From assembly GCA_023150945.1 (NCBI GenBank), contig JAKLJX010000009.1:124001-188000 (forward strand): a stretch of 64,000 nt of DNA, written 5' to 3'. A program made the position numbers and the translations under genes. Below are positions 28,317 to 36,657 of the stretch, one piece after another; the stretch's first letter is position 1, and every line of letters starts with the position of its first letter. Under the pieces are notes generated by a model that was given only the letters and a program-made list of their open reading frames with translations, searched no databases and was not told where the DNA came from. This DNA comes from a bacterium. Its GTDB lineage: Bacteria; Zhuqueibacterota; Zhuqueibacteria; Zhuqueibacterales; Zhuqueibacteraceae.

Positions 28317-29234
28317 ATGAACCGAAAAACTCGACAGACGCTCACGGCTTACTCTTTTCTCTCGCCGGCGCTGATCTTCTACGCCATGGTTCTGATTTTT
28401 CCCATCGGCTTTTCCGCGTATCTCGCCTTTCATCGCTGGAATATGTTGACCCCGCCGGGTTCCGCGCTGGCCGTGGGCCTGAGCCATTTCACCTACCTGC
28501 TCACGCTCGATGATCTCTTTCGCGCAGCGTTGCGCAACACCGTGATCTTTGCGCTGGGAACGGTGGCGCTCGGCATGCTGCTCGCTCTGCTGGTGGCGCT
28601 GGCGATCAACCGCATGAAATCGGCGCCGCTCTGGCGTTTCCTCTTCTTTGTTCCCATGGTCATCACGCCGGTGGCCATCGGCATCGTCTGGAAATATCTC
28701 TATGAGCCGGCCTACGGCCTGATCAACAGCGGACTGCGACTACTGCATTTGCCGGCGCAATCGTGGCTGAGTAGCGCGGAACAAGCTCTGCCCGCGATCA
28801 TGCTCGTCGCCATTTGGGCCAACCTGGGCGGCATGATCATCGTGTTCGAAGCCGGTTTGAAGAACATCCCGGCGATGTATTTCGACCAGGCCCGCATCGA
28901 TGGCGCGAATCACTGGCAGCAATTTCGCCACGTCACCCTGCCGTTGCTCAAGCCCACCATCGCGTTCCTGTCGATCACCGGCATGATTTCCGCGTGGCAG
29001 GTGTTCGATTTGGTTTTTGTGATGACGCGTGGGGCGACCATCGCGGGCGGCTCCGCCGGCTCGGCGCCGCTGGAGAGCACAATTGTTGTGGCGCTGCACA
29101 TCTATCAAACCGCCTTCGAATATCTGCGCATGGGCCGCGCCTCGGCGATGGCGTTCATTCTCTTTTTTGTGATCCTGACGGTCACCTTGCTGCTTTTGCG
29201 GCTTTTGAGAAAAGGTGGAATTGAAGAAACATAA
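28317..29234 (+). CDS. ABC sugar permease, MalF/UgpA-type
   Basis: A 305-residue inner membrane protein with about six transmembrane segments. TAYSFLSPALIFYAMVLIFP opens it and the EAA loop reads YFDQARIDGANHWQQFRHVT followed by LPLLKP. This is the partner of the MalG-type permease just upstream. The order binding protein, G-type, F-type is reversed from the commoner F-then-G order. The start is uncertain: the ATG at 28317 has no strong ribosome site, and a TTG at 28278 would add 13 residues. Confidence 0.9.
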   Translation: MNRKTRQTLTAYSFLSPALIFYAMVLIFPIGFSAYLAFHRWNMLTPPGSALAVGLSHFTYLLTLDDLFRAALRNTVIFALGTVALGMLLALLVALAINRMKSAPLWRFLFFVPMVITPVAIGIVWKYLYEPAYGLINSGLRLLHLPAQSWLSSAEQALPAIMLVAIWANLGGMIIVFEAGLKNIPAMYFDQARIDGANHWQQFRHVTLPLLKPTIAFLSITGMISAWQVFDLVFVMTRGATIAGGSAGSAPLESTIVVALHIYQTAFEYLRMGRASAMAFILFFVILTVTLLLLRLLRKGGIEET

Positions 29235-29292
29235 GACGCCGAGATCGCAGAGATGTAAATCCAAAAAGGCCTTTCTCCGCGTGCTCGGCGTC
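29235..29292 (+). repeat. Inverted repeat after the permease gene
   Basis: GACGCCGAG at 29235-29243 pairs with CTCGGCGTC at 29284-29292 across a 40-base loop, starting right after the permease stop codon. The words CTCCGCG and CTCTGCGGCTCC recall part of repeat A (GCGGAGAAGG, CTCCGCGGCTCC), so this is probably a small member of the same intergenic family rather than a terminator, as no T run follows. Confidence 0.55.
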
Positions 29293-29356
29293 TCTGCGGC
29301 TCCGGTGATGACTTGGTAACTTCGCGCAGCGAAGTGTTACGGGAGAGGTGAAATCA

Positions 29357-30145
29357 ATGCGCATTCGTCCGCATGCAGTTCCAACCTGGTGCTGCATTGT
29401 TCTGCTCATCAGTTCCTGCCTTGTTGGGCAAGAAAAGGCTTTCACGTACGACCGCGGCGGCATCATTCGCGGTGATCGCACGCAAAAAGAGTTGGCGCTT
29501 GTTTTCACCGGCGACAGTTTTGCCGACGGCGGCGAACATATTCGCCAAACATTGGCGCGGCATCACGTCAAAGGCTCTTTCTTTTTGACCGGCAATTTCT
29601 ACCGCAATCCTGCTTTCCAGCAACTCGTCAAGGATTTGGTGGCGGACGGGCACTATCTCGGCGCACATTCGGATGCGCATCTGCTTTATTGCCCCTGGGA
29701 AAATCGTGACAGCCTGCTGGTCACTCGAGCAGAGTTCGAAGCCGATCTCGCGGCAAACTATCGCGAGATGGAGAAATTCGGCATCACCAAAGCGCGCGCC
29801 AGATATTTTCTTCCACCTTATGAATGGTACAACGAAAAAGTCAGCACATGGGCAAATGAATGGGGAGTGACTTTGGTGAACTTCACTCCCGGTACGCGCT
29901 CAAATGCGGATTACACGTATCCGGAGATGGCAGCGCGCTACCTCTCCAGTGAAAAAATTATGGAGAGTATTTGGGCATACGAGAAGAAAGACTCTGCGGG
30001 CTTGAACGGCTTCATCTTGTTGATTCACATTGGCACGGACCCCCGGCGTCTCGACAAATTCTATCTGCGCCTGGACGAATTGCTGGCCGCGCTGCACAAG
30101 AAAGGCTACCGCTGCAAGCGCATTGATGAATTGCTCGGTTTGTAG
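29357..30145 (+). CDS. NodB-type polysaccharide deacetylase, putative lipoprotein
   Basis: A 262-residue protein; LLISSC at residues 16-21 may be a lipobox. It has the polysaccharide deacetylase (CE4, NodB) fold with altered motif 1: LVFTGDSFADGG replaces T-F-D-D-G, with Asp53 as the likely base. Motif 2 is intact as His104-S-D-A-His108 in LGAHSDAH, and motif 3 is represented by RYFLPPYEW; LLIHIG near the end supplies a late His. Such enzymes remove N- or O-acetyl groups from chitin, peptidoglycan or xylan. GGGAGAGG precedes the ATG at 29357; a GTG at 29348 overlaps that site. It follows the permeases and precedes a GNAT and a PIG-L-type gene, all on the same strand. Confidence 0.84.
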   Translation: MRIRPHAVPTWCCIVLLISSCLVGQEKAFTYDRGGIIRGDRTQKELALVFTGDSFADGGEHIRQTLARHHVKGSFFLTGNFYRNPAFQQLVKDLVADGHYLGAHSDAHLLYCPWENRDSLLVTRAEFEADLAANYREMEKFGITKARARYFLPPYEWYNEKVSTWANEWGVTLVNFTPGTRSNADYTYPEMAARYLSSEKIMESIWAYEKKDSAGLNGFILLIHIGTDPRRLDKFYLRLDELLAALHKKGYRCKRIDELLGL

Positions 30146-30202
30146 TGGTGCCTTCAGGCGCTGCTGCGCGGCCAAACTTCCGGCCCCTGAAGAGGCGACT
30201 AC
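30142..30202 (+). repeat. REP-like inverted repeat
   Basis: GTAGTGGTGCCTTCAGG at 30142-30158 is answered by CCCTGAAGAGGCGACTAC at 30185-30202, giving a long imperfect stem with a loop of about 27 bases that begins at the deacetylase stop codon. It could slow transcription or protect the upstream mRNA. No T run follows. Confidence 0.6.
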
Positions 30203-30244
30203 AAACGCCAATTTCGCGAGAGGTCTTGAACGGAGATATGAATC

Positions 30245-31189
30245 ATGAGCCCCTCATTTTCCATCCGCACCATGCAGGGTCACGACCTTCGCAGCATCGT
30301 TGCCCTGTGGAACAAATGCCTGCCGCGTGATCCCATCAATCTTGGGCGTTTCCTCAACACCTTCTTGGTTGAGGTGAATTATGATCCGGTCAGCGGCGAA
30401 GGCTGTTACGTGGCGGTCAAAGATGATCAGATCATCGGTTTCATTCGCGCCATTATCCGCCGCGTTCCCAACGACAGACTCGGCTTCGAAGAGCATGACG
30501 GCTGGATTTCCGTGCTTTTTGTGGACGCCGATCATCAACGCCGGGGCATCGGCACGGCGCTTCTGCACAAGGCAGAGCGCTTTCTCCAGCAGAACAAACG
30601 CCGCCGGGTTTGGGTGTGCGGCAATACCGGCTCGGCGCCGGGCTATGTTTTTCCCGGGGTGGATCAGCAGGCTTATGCGCCGGCGCTGGCGTTCTTCAAG
30701 CGGCACGGCTACGTTGCCGATCACGAACCGGTGTCGATGTCCGGATCGATCGTTGACTTCGATGAGGAGAAATATCGGCGGGAAGCTTATTCCGCCGGAC
30801 AAGAGGTTGTGATTGAGGAATTGACGCCCGAAAGAGTGCCGCCATTTTTGGCATTCCTCTCCGAACATTTCAAAGGCGATTGGAATGCCGCGGCGCGATA
30901 CAAACTCGGCACCGGCCGCCTCGCAGAGATTCTCATCGCAGTGCTGAACCAGGAGGTTGTCGGCTATTGCCAGTGGGAAGGCGAGCACTTCGGCCCGTTC
31001 GGTGTGCGGGAAGATATCCGTGGGATGAAGATTGGCGCCAAATTGTTTTGCGAAGCAGTGGTGCGAATCCGGCAAGCCGATGGTCGCACGGTCTGGTTCA
31101 ATTGGGCCGACGAAGGCGCCGCGCGCTTTTACCGGCGCTTCGGACTCAGTGAAACGAGGAAATTTGCGATCCTGAAAAAGGACTTCTGA
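30245..31189 (+). CDS. Tandem GNAT acetyltransferase
   Basis: A 314-residue cytoplasmic protein with two GNAT folds. The first (about residues 1-155) has a full acetyl-CoA loop, DHQRRGIGTALLHKA. The second (about 185-314) keeps a weaker version, REDIRGMKIGAKLFCEA, and may be structural or bind a different ligand. GNAT enzymes move an acetyl group from acetyl-CoA to an amine; the substrate is unknown. GGAGA precedes the ATG. Lying between a NodB-type and a PIG-L-type deacetylase, it may act on an amino sugar or on a product of the pathway, but this is inference from position only. Confidence 0.82.
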   Translation: MSPSFSIRTMQGHDLRSIVALWNKCLPRDPINLGRFLNTFLVEVNYDPVSGEGCYVAVKDDQIIGFIRAIIRRVPNDRLGFEEHDGWISVLFVDADHQRRGIGTALLHKAERFLQQNKRRRVWVCGNTGSAPGYVFPGVDQQAYAPALAFFKRHGYVADHEPVSMSGSIVDFDEEKYRREAYSAGQEVVIEELTPERVPPFLAFLSEHFKGDWNAAARYKLGTGRLAEILIAVLNQEVVGYCQWEGEHFGPFGVREDIRGMKIGAKLFCEAVVRIRQADGRTVWFNWADEGAARFYRRFGLSETRKFAILKKDF

Positions 31190-31320
31190 GTTTCCGCTAT
31201 AATCGTAGGTTGTGTCGAAAAAAAAATCCCAACGGACGGATTAAGGCCTACGGATACTTCATGCCTTGGCCTTGATCTATTCGCTGGCGACAAAGAATTT
31301 TTGATTTTAGGAGATCACGG

Positions 31321-32052
31321 ATGACAACAGAAAAAAAACTGCATCTCCTCGTCATTGGCGCGCATATTGGTGATGCCGAGGTTACGGCGGGCGGCGTGGT
31401 GTGCAAATACACGCGCGCCGGCCACCGCGCCACGTTTCTGCATTTGACGCCGGGAGAAAAAGGCAATCCCAAAATGAATCACCTGGAATACAAACAACAA
31501 CGCCTTGCCGAGACCCGGCGCTCGGCAGAGAAAATGGGCGCGGAGGTAATGGTTTTCGATTATGCCGATGGCGAGCTGCCGGTCAATAATGAGGTGAAAT
31601 TAAAAATCTGCGATGCAGTCCGCCAGCTCAAACCCGATATCGTCATTACGCATTGGCACGGCAGCTTTCATCGCGATCACCGCAATTGCCACGTCAATGC
31701 GATGGAAGGCGTGTTTTGGGCGGCGCTGCCGGGAATCGTGCGTGCGCTGCCGCCGCATTGCATCACCGCGCTGTATTACGCGGAGAATTGGGAAGACCCA
31801 TACGACTATCAGCCCGATTTGTGGATCGACATCAGCGAGGTATACGATCAATGGATGGCGGCCCTGCGCGAGCATGCCCTCTTCCGCGGCGAAGTCGCCA
31901 GTTTCGACTATCTTCAATACTACAGCGGCCTGACGGCCATGCGCGGCGCCGAGGTCGGATACAAGCGCGCGCAGACGTTCGCGCTGCCGCCGATCTCACG
32001 CAAACGCGGCTTGCCGTTCTTTCCGGTGGATGAGCCGGTACTGGTGTTCTGA
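31321..32052 (+). CDS. PIG-L/LmbE-type deacetylase
   Basis: A 243-residue protein of the PIG-L/LmbE family (GlcNAc-deacetylase fold). There is no signal peptide, so it should be cytoplasmic. Zinc ligands appear to be His15 and Asp18 in GAHIGDAEVTAGG and a His in HWHGSFHRDHR. The usual motif is A-H-P-D-D; here the first Asp, which acts as general base in characterised members, is Gly17. This subfamily may therefore use another base or another chemistry. AGGAG lies upstream of the ATG. It ends the ROK-headed run, consistent with removal of an acetyl or other acyl group from an imported amino sugar. Confidence 0.85.
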   Translation: MTTEKKLHLLVIGAHIGDAEVTAGGVVCKYTRAGHRATFLHLTPGEKGNPKMNHLEYKQQRLAETRRSAEKMGAEVMVFDYADGELPVNNEVKLKICDAVRQLKPDIVITHWHGSFHRDHRNCHVNAMEGVFWAALPGIVRALPPHCITALYYAENWEDPYDYQPDLWIDISEVYDQWMAALREHALFRGEVASFDYLQYYSGLTAMRGAEVGYKRAQTFALPPISRKRGLPFFPVDEPVLVF

Positions 32053-32253
32053 GATCTATTGCCCGTGGGTGAGGCGCAGCCTGATGAGGGCTGGCAGAAA
32101 CAGGTGAGTTTGCTCGCATTCCCTGCCGCCGTGCGCGCCGGACGAAATCATGCAGGCCGGCGGCCAATCAAGCAGGAGAGGAGGGCGAAGCGGCGGCGGG
32201 CCCAGGCCGCCGGCAAGCCCAAACACCACAAAACTGGATTGTGCTGGGCGAGC

Positions 32254-32436
32254 CTATCTGACTTTTTCCACGATGAGGAGAAATTTCGTTTTCGCCGTTG
32301 CGCCCATGAGTCGAAAGATCGGGCTGACATATGGCACGATGGCCTGAACCTCTCCGGTCAGGCGATTCAAAAACTCTTCCAATTCTTCTCGAGCCTTCTC
32401 TTCTCGAACCTCAAGCCGATGGACCCGATATCTCAT
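32254..32436 (-). CDS. Small conserved-looking protein, 60 residues
   Basis: A 60-residue product beginning MRYRVHRLEVREEKAREELE and ending LMGATAKTKFLLIVEKVR. Reading on the minus strand, AGGAGAACGAAA precedes the ATG, a good ribosome site that decides the start over an upstream in-frame ATG. The charged helix, the GEV-x-x-I-x-P centre and the closing beta strand make a plausible small alpha/beta fold like DUF4177-type proteins. No signal peptide, so cytoplasmic. Function unknown. It lies alone between the convergent PIG-L gene and the Ig-like lipoprotein gene. The plus-strand frames over it lack ribosome sites. Confidence 0.62.
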   Translation of the reverse strand: MRYRVHRLEVREEKAREELEEFLNRLTGEVQAIVPYVSPIFRLMGATAKTKFLLIVEKVR

Positions 32437-32573
32437 TTTCGTTCTCCTGCAAACACAGCGCGAGACGCGATGCCTCAATCATTGCCATGATGCTGCCTTC
32501 AATCATTGCGTGCCACATTGCCTGCTGACAACTCCCGCGAAAAAGATGCTGTTCTGCCACCGCTTCCCTCCTG

Positions 32574-33242
32574 CTACAGCCGCGTGGCGCCTTCGATGCT
32601 CACTTGCACCGAATCTACGCCCGGTGCTCCCGGCGTGAGCGCACGGAAGGCGCTGGCAGATATCTCAGCCGGCCCGGAGAGGCCTTCCACCCGCCAAAGC
32701 TGCTGATAGGGCGGCGAATTGTCCACGCCCAACAGTGTGTTGCCCACGCGAAACTCCACGCGTTCGATGCCGTTGGGATGGCTGGCCTGCGCCTCGATCA
32801 CCACCGTGCCGAGTCCGGGAATGAAAGCCTCGGGCAACGGGCTGACGATTTTGACCAACGGCCGCTCGACCGCAACCACCGTCACCGTCACCGAGGCTTC
32901 CGCTTCTTCCTCTTTGTCATCGCGGACCTTCACGGCGATGCGATAGGATCCCGCCGCGGCTGGTGCGGTCCAGCGTGTGTTGCCGCCGGAGGTGGCAGAG
33001 AGAATGCCGGCCGCAGCGCTCCAGCTTATGGCAAGCGGGCCGCCTTCCGGATCATGCGCTTCGACTTTGATCGTCGTGGTGTCCGCCGGAGCAAGCGATG
33101 GGCGCAGGGCCACAATCCGATCGATCACGGGCGGTTGATTGCTGTCGATCAGCTTGCCCAGCTCTTCACATCCCGGGAAAGCGCCGAGCGCCAGCCAAAC
33201 CAGTGCTCCGGCTTTCAGCAGAGAGAGGATTCTCGTCTTCAT
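32574..33242 (-). CDS. Lipoprotein with Ig-like domains
   Basis: A 222-residue lipoprotein; the signal sequence ends in GAFPGC. Residues about 37-130 look like a PKD/cadherin-type Ig fold (VEAHDPEGGPLAISWSA, GSYRIAVKVRDD). Residues about 135-222 look like a second Ig-like domain (VKIVSPLPEAFIPG, GIERVEFRVGNTLLG). It follows the thioredoxin-like lipoprotein gene with only 6 bases between them, and that gene follows a CsgG-like gene, so three envelope proteins are probably made from one mRNA. It has no catalytic motif and probably serves as a binding or structural subunit. Confidence 0.78.
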   Translation of the reverse strand: MKTRILSLLKAGALVWLALGAFPGCEELGKLIDSNQPPVIDRIVALRPSLAPADTTTIKVEAHDPEGGPLAISWSAAAGILSATSGGNTRWTAPAAAGSYRIAVKVRDDKEEEAEASVTVTVVAVERPLVKIVSPLPEAFIPGLGTVVIEAQASHPNGIERVEFRVGNTLLGVDNSPPYQQLWRVEGLSGPAEISASAFRALTPGAPGVDSVQVSIEGATRL

Positions 33243-33248
33243 ATCATC

Positions 33249-34010
33249 TCACTCGGCCAGCGCCGCCTGCAAAATTTCCTTGTTCGAAGGGGAGCCGTAT
33301 TCGATGAACACGGCGGCCTGTACGCGGCCCGCGTCACGCACGCCCGGCAGCGCAGCGGTGAACCGCACCGTTTTGATCTCGCCCGCCGCAATGCCGCTGA
33401 TGGTTTGGGGAGAGAAGACTTTGCGAACGACCTGATGATGCCCGGCGGCAGCCAAATCTTCCCAGACCAAGGCGCTGAGCGCAAAGGGCCCGAAGGAACT
33501 GTTGCCGAGGCGGGCAACCGCGACGTCAATCGCGATGCCCGCGGCAGCGATCGTTTGCTCCGCTTCGATGGTAAAAAGGGCGACTTTGCCAAGCTGATTC
33601 TGCAGCGCCGTGCGATAACGCTGCGCGGCCGTGGCCGCGCTGGAGGCGCCCTGCAAGCGCATCGCTGCGCCGTTCAAGAAGACATCGGGCACGGCATAAT
33701 CCGCGGCGGCGAGCGTGCGATAGCGGTCCGCACTCTCCGGCAGCGCGTAAGCGTCGCTGAACGTTGCGCTGGGCAGATGATGTTCCACCAGGATGACCTG
33801 AGCTGGCGAGAATGCCGGCCGCAGGCTGTCCAGCGCAGTCAGGGCAAAGGGACTGAAGGGTGTGGCATCATTGACAAAGGCTTCGAGCACCAACACGCGC
33901 GGCCGTTCGCTGGCGGGATTGCGCGGGTCAAGCGGATTGTCACGCTCGAGTTCGCCGCAAGCAACGAGCAGGAAGAGAAGTCCCCACGGCCGGAAGCGCG
34001 AGCTTTGCAC
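33249..34010 (-). CDS. Thioredoxin-fold (Omp28-like) lipoprotein lacking the CxxC
   Basis: A 253-residue lipoprotein, signal LLFLLVAC. The sequence RPRVLVLEAFVN followed by AVPDVFLNG resembles the thioredoxin-like fold of Omp28-type proteins: strand, active-site loop, then the cis-Pro loop. The loop that should carry C-x-x-C reads DATPFSPFA, and the only Cys in the protein is the lipid-anchor residue, so redox activity is excluded if the annotation is right. I start it at a GTG at 34010, because AGAGGAAG lies upstream and the gene then begins 19 bases after the CsgG-like stop. An alternative start at 34148 would overlap that gene by about 120 bases and bury the signal peptide. Confidence 0.68.
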   Translation of the reverse strand: MQSSRFRPWGLLFLLVACGELERDNPLDPRNPASERPRVLVLEAFVNDATPFSPFALTALDSLRPAFSPAQVILVEHHLPSATFSDAYALPESADRYRTLAAADYAVPDVFLNGAAMRLQGASSAATAAQRYRTALQNQLGKVALFTIEAEQTIAAAGIAIDVAVARLGNSSFGPFALSALVWEDLAAAGHHQVVRKVFSPQTISGIAAGEIKTVRFTAALPGVRDAGRVQAAVFIEYGSPSNKEILQAALAE

Positions 34011-34029
34011 GATGATCTTCCTCTTCTCT

Positions 34030-34944
34030 CTAAAAGTGAAAGGCAACGGCGAGACGGATGGTGGCGTTGCCGGCCAGCAAAGCAAGCCGGGGTGTGTGCT
34101 GCTCCTCTGCCGCTGGCGCCGCCGCGAAAATGCGGTTGTGGTCCGCATGGTTCTTCAACCAGAAATGCACACTCGCCAGCGCCAGCGCGCCCGTGACCAC
34201 TGCTGTGGCGTTGCGGGCTTTGCGATAATCGCCGGCGCGGTTGTAATGCTTTTCCAAATCAGCCAGCGTCGTGGCAGCCTGGTATTTCTGATAAGCCGCG
34301 CGCGAAATGCCGTGAGTGACGCCCGTGGCAGCCGCAGTCAGGCCGGCAGCCAGCGCCAACCACGCGGCGGGATAACGCTTCAGCCGCACGCTCTCGCGGT
34401 ATTGTCCTGCGCCGGTCAAATTGTGCAAAATGTTGGAGGCGAGCAAACGCACCATCTCCGCGCTGGCACGACGATCGCTGCCCACGACCTTCTCTCCGCG
34501 CACCTGGCCGGTAGCAACTTTGAGAATGTGGCAATCAATGCGCAAGCGCGCACCGGCCATACTGATCTCGCCGGTCAACAGATATTGTGCGCCCGCCAGT
34601 TGTCCCACTGCCTGCGCGGTTGGTTGATCAATGACGCCGGTTTGGCCCAAAGCCTGTTCTTGCAGGATCATTTCCAGTTTTTGGCGTTCCACCACCAGGA
34701 GGCCGGAGCCGGGACGCGAGAGCTCGGTCTGCAACATCTCCGGTACATTCTTTTCCAATAGGTCGAGATTGAACAAGCCGCTGTTGTTCTGGAAATCCAA
34801 AACGGCGACGGTGAGAACAGTGGAATCTGCAGGGGCAGGGGCCGGCGCGCGCGTGCCGGCCGGTGGATTTTGGGCGAAGGCAAAGCGAAATGCCAGGCAG
34901 AGGGCAGCGACAAGGATGAGACTCGACTCGTGCAGCGGACGCAT
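34030..34944 (-). CDS. CsgG-like outer membrane assembly protein
   Basis: A 304-residue exported protein with signal sequence ending near RFAFAQ. Residues about 43-190 match the CsgG/HfaB domain: VAVLDFQNNSGL, NVPEMLQTELSRPG, LLVVERQKLEMILQEQALGQ and AQYLLTGEISM. CsgG forms an outer membrane channel for curli subunits; many relatives in other phyla have unknown cargo. The C-terminal 110 residues hold hydrophobic stretches (WLALAAGLTAAATGVTHG, NATAVVTGALALASVHFW) that CsgG lacks and may be membrane segments. There is no lipobox. It is the first of three tightly spaced genes with the two lipoproteins downstream, which would be its likely partners. Confidence 0.82.
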   Translation of the reverse strand: MRPLHESSLILVAALCLAFRFAFAQNPPAGTRAPAPAPADSTVLTVAVLDFQNNSGLFNLDLLEKNVPEMLQTELSRPGSGLLVVERQKLEMILQEQALGQTGVIDQPTAQAVGQLAGAQYLLTGEISMAGARLRIDCHILKVATGQVRGEKVVGSDRRASAEMVRLLASNILHNLTGAGQYRESVRLKRYPAAWLALAAGLTAAATGVTHGISRAAYQKYQAATTLADLEKHYNRAGDYRKARNATAVVTGALALASVHFWLKNHADHNRIFAAAPAAEEQHTPRLALLAGNATIRLAVAFHF

Positions 34945-35097
34945 GATTCAGGCAGCAACAGCGAGAGTGAGCGATGATGCACGACCTGTGCGGAGTTTTA
35001 CTTCCAGCGACGCACAAAAACCGACGGAAGGTGAACAAATTTGCGGCGCAATGCAAGCGAATTTCTTGCCCTGCTGCCGGCCTGAGCGCCGGTCGCT

Positions 35098-36603
35098 TCA
35101 ATGCATCTTGCGGCCATAGTCCAATTGATGATCGGTGGTGATGAGCGGAAAACTCGGCACCACCACCGGGAAGGGCACGCCTCTTTGCGTCACCACCATG
35201 TCAATGCGGGTCGCCGGCGTCTTTTCGAGGGCGTCCGTGTTGATCTCGATGAGGGCGTGGTACTTGCGCTGCAACTGATCAACGTAGGGATTGAGATCGG
35301 TCGCGATGACTTTCATGAAATCCTGCTTGAACGCCTCCTGCCTGCCGTGCGCCTTGAGATATTCATTCTGTTGATACAAGAACAGGAGATTGTCCTCCCA
35401 CATGCCGGTGTAGCGCTGCACTTCGGGAACGCGATCGTAGCCTTTTTTGTAGGCTTCCTGGGTGAGATAGCGGTCGCGCACCATGTCCACGATGGCCAGG
35501 CGCAACTGTTCGGCGAACTCGCCGGCCGCAAACGAGGTTTTGCGAAACACGAGCGGGTGCAGCTTGACTTCCCGCTCGAAGTCGCGCACGGTCCAGAGCT
35601 GGCCGTCGATTTGAAAGAGCGGCTCAGCGAGCAGGGCATCGAGCTTGGCGCTCATTTGCTGCAGCAGCTCGCTGTTCTCCGGCGCGCCCCACAGTTGTTG
35701 CTGCAACGCCGCGCTTTTTGCCGCGTTGGATTTCAAATAGTACGGCGCGACAATGCCGACCAATCGCCGAAATGTCTGCGGCGCGAAATCCAGCCGCTTG
35801 CCGCGCATGACCCGCGCGATCAATTGATCATAACGCGCCTCGGCCTTTTGCTCCTTGAGCCGCTCCGACACTTGCTGCCATTGGCGCTGCTGCTGGGTAT
35901 CGGTGAGCGGCAGCGTTTCGGTCCAGCCGAGCACTTTCATGAGCACATAAGCGCCGTCGCCTGCGGCGATCGGGCCGATCACCTCGCTTTGCGCGCGCGT
36001 TTTGGCATAGAGCGCCGCATGTATCGCCGGGTGTTCCGGCGAGTTCCATTCCACCTCGCGTTGCGGTATGCTTTCCAAAGCGCCGGTTCCGAGATGCACT
36101 TCTTCAAATGCCCTGCCCTGCTCCTGCACCTGTTGGCGAACTTGCCTGGCGAGGCTGCTGTCCTTGAGAGTGAAGTGAGCGATGCGGTATTTTCTGCCGG
36201 CGGCCTCGTAAGCCGCCTTCACTTCCGCAGTGTCGAGTTGGACCGGTTGGTACGCTTCTTCATAGTATTGCCACTGCCGCATCGCCTGTTCTTTGCGGCC
36301 CTGCAGATAGAGTTGAAATTCCTCCGTGCGGGTCAGCGCATTCTGCTCGCCGGCTTCCAGCGCCAGGAGTTTTTCGGCAATCAGGGAATTGAGCGCGATT
36401 TTCCGGTGCAGATAGTCATCGCCGCGGCAATACGGCGGCCGCGGCGTGTATTCCATCCGGCGAATGAATTCATTGAGCGAAATCGTCCTCTCGCCGATGC
36501 GGGCGATCAACGTTTCAGCCGGCGGCGCTTTCGTCTCTTTCTTCCCACAATGCGGCAGCAACAGACTGAGGAACAGCAGGGCAAGGAACGATCGTCGCAA
36601 CAT
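35098..36603 (-). CDS. SurA/PpiC-like chaperone lipoprotein
   Basis: A 501-residue lipoprotein with signal LLLPHC. The helix-rich N-terminus (about residues 30-125, IARIGERTISLNEFIRRME, KIALNSLIAEKLLALEAGEQ) and the middle part (AAYEAAGRKYRIAHFTLKDS, IAAGDGAYVLMKVLG) follow the plan of SurA/PpiC/PrsA chaperones; the middle is a degenerate parvulin domain. These proteins help outer membrane or secreted proteins fold in the periplasm. The ATG at 36603 has GAGG upstream and gives a proper signal peptide; a TTG at 36642 is in frame but moves the signal inwards. It lies 54 bases after the GH5-CBM6 gene and may help fold the secreted enzymes of that locus. Confidence 0.72.
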   Translation of the reverse strand: MLRRSFLALLFLSLLLPHCGKKETKAPPAETLIARIGERTISLNEFIRRMEYTPRPPYCRGDDYLHRKIALNSLIAEKLLALEAGEQNALTRTEEFQLYLQGRKEQAMRQWQYYEEAYQPVQLDTAEVKAAYEAAGRKYRIAHFTLKDSSLARQVRQQVQEQGRAFEEVHLGTGALESIPQREVEWNSPEHPAIHAALYAKTRAQSEVIGPIAAGDGAYVLMKVLGWTETLPLTDTQQQRQWQQVSERLKEQKAEARYDQLIARVMRGKRLDFAPQTFRRLVGIVAPYYLKSNAAKSAALQQQLWGAPENSELLQQMSAKLDALLAEPLFQIDGQLWTVRDFEREVKLHPLVFRKTSFAAGEFAEQLRLAIVDMVRDRYLTQEAYKKGYDRVPEVQRYTGMWEDNLLFLYQQNEYLKAHGRQEAFKQDFMKVIATDLNPYVDQLQRKYHALIEINTDALEKTPATRIDMVVTQRGVPFPVVVPSFPLITTDHQLDYGRKMH

Positions 36604-36657
36604 GGCGGGTTGCCTCGAATCCGATGTGAAGCTGATTTCCAAAGGTCTCCCCGTGGC

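Noticed and set aside
29235-29292. Rho-independent terminator after the permease genes
   Set aside because: The stem is separated by a 40-base loop and has no T run, and the next gene is on the same strand in the same functional group.
31198-31203. TATAAT just after the GNAT gene, as a promoter for the PIG-L-type gene
   Set aside because: No convincing -35 box lies 15-19 bases upstream, so it is left as chance.
34011-34148. Start of the thioredoxin-like lipoprotein at 34148
   Set aside because: It would overlap the CsgG-like gene by about 120 bases and add a basic, Pro/Ser-rich stretch before the signal peptide; the GTG at 34010 has a ribosome site and follows the upstream stop.
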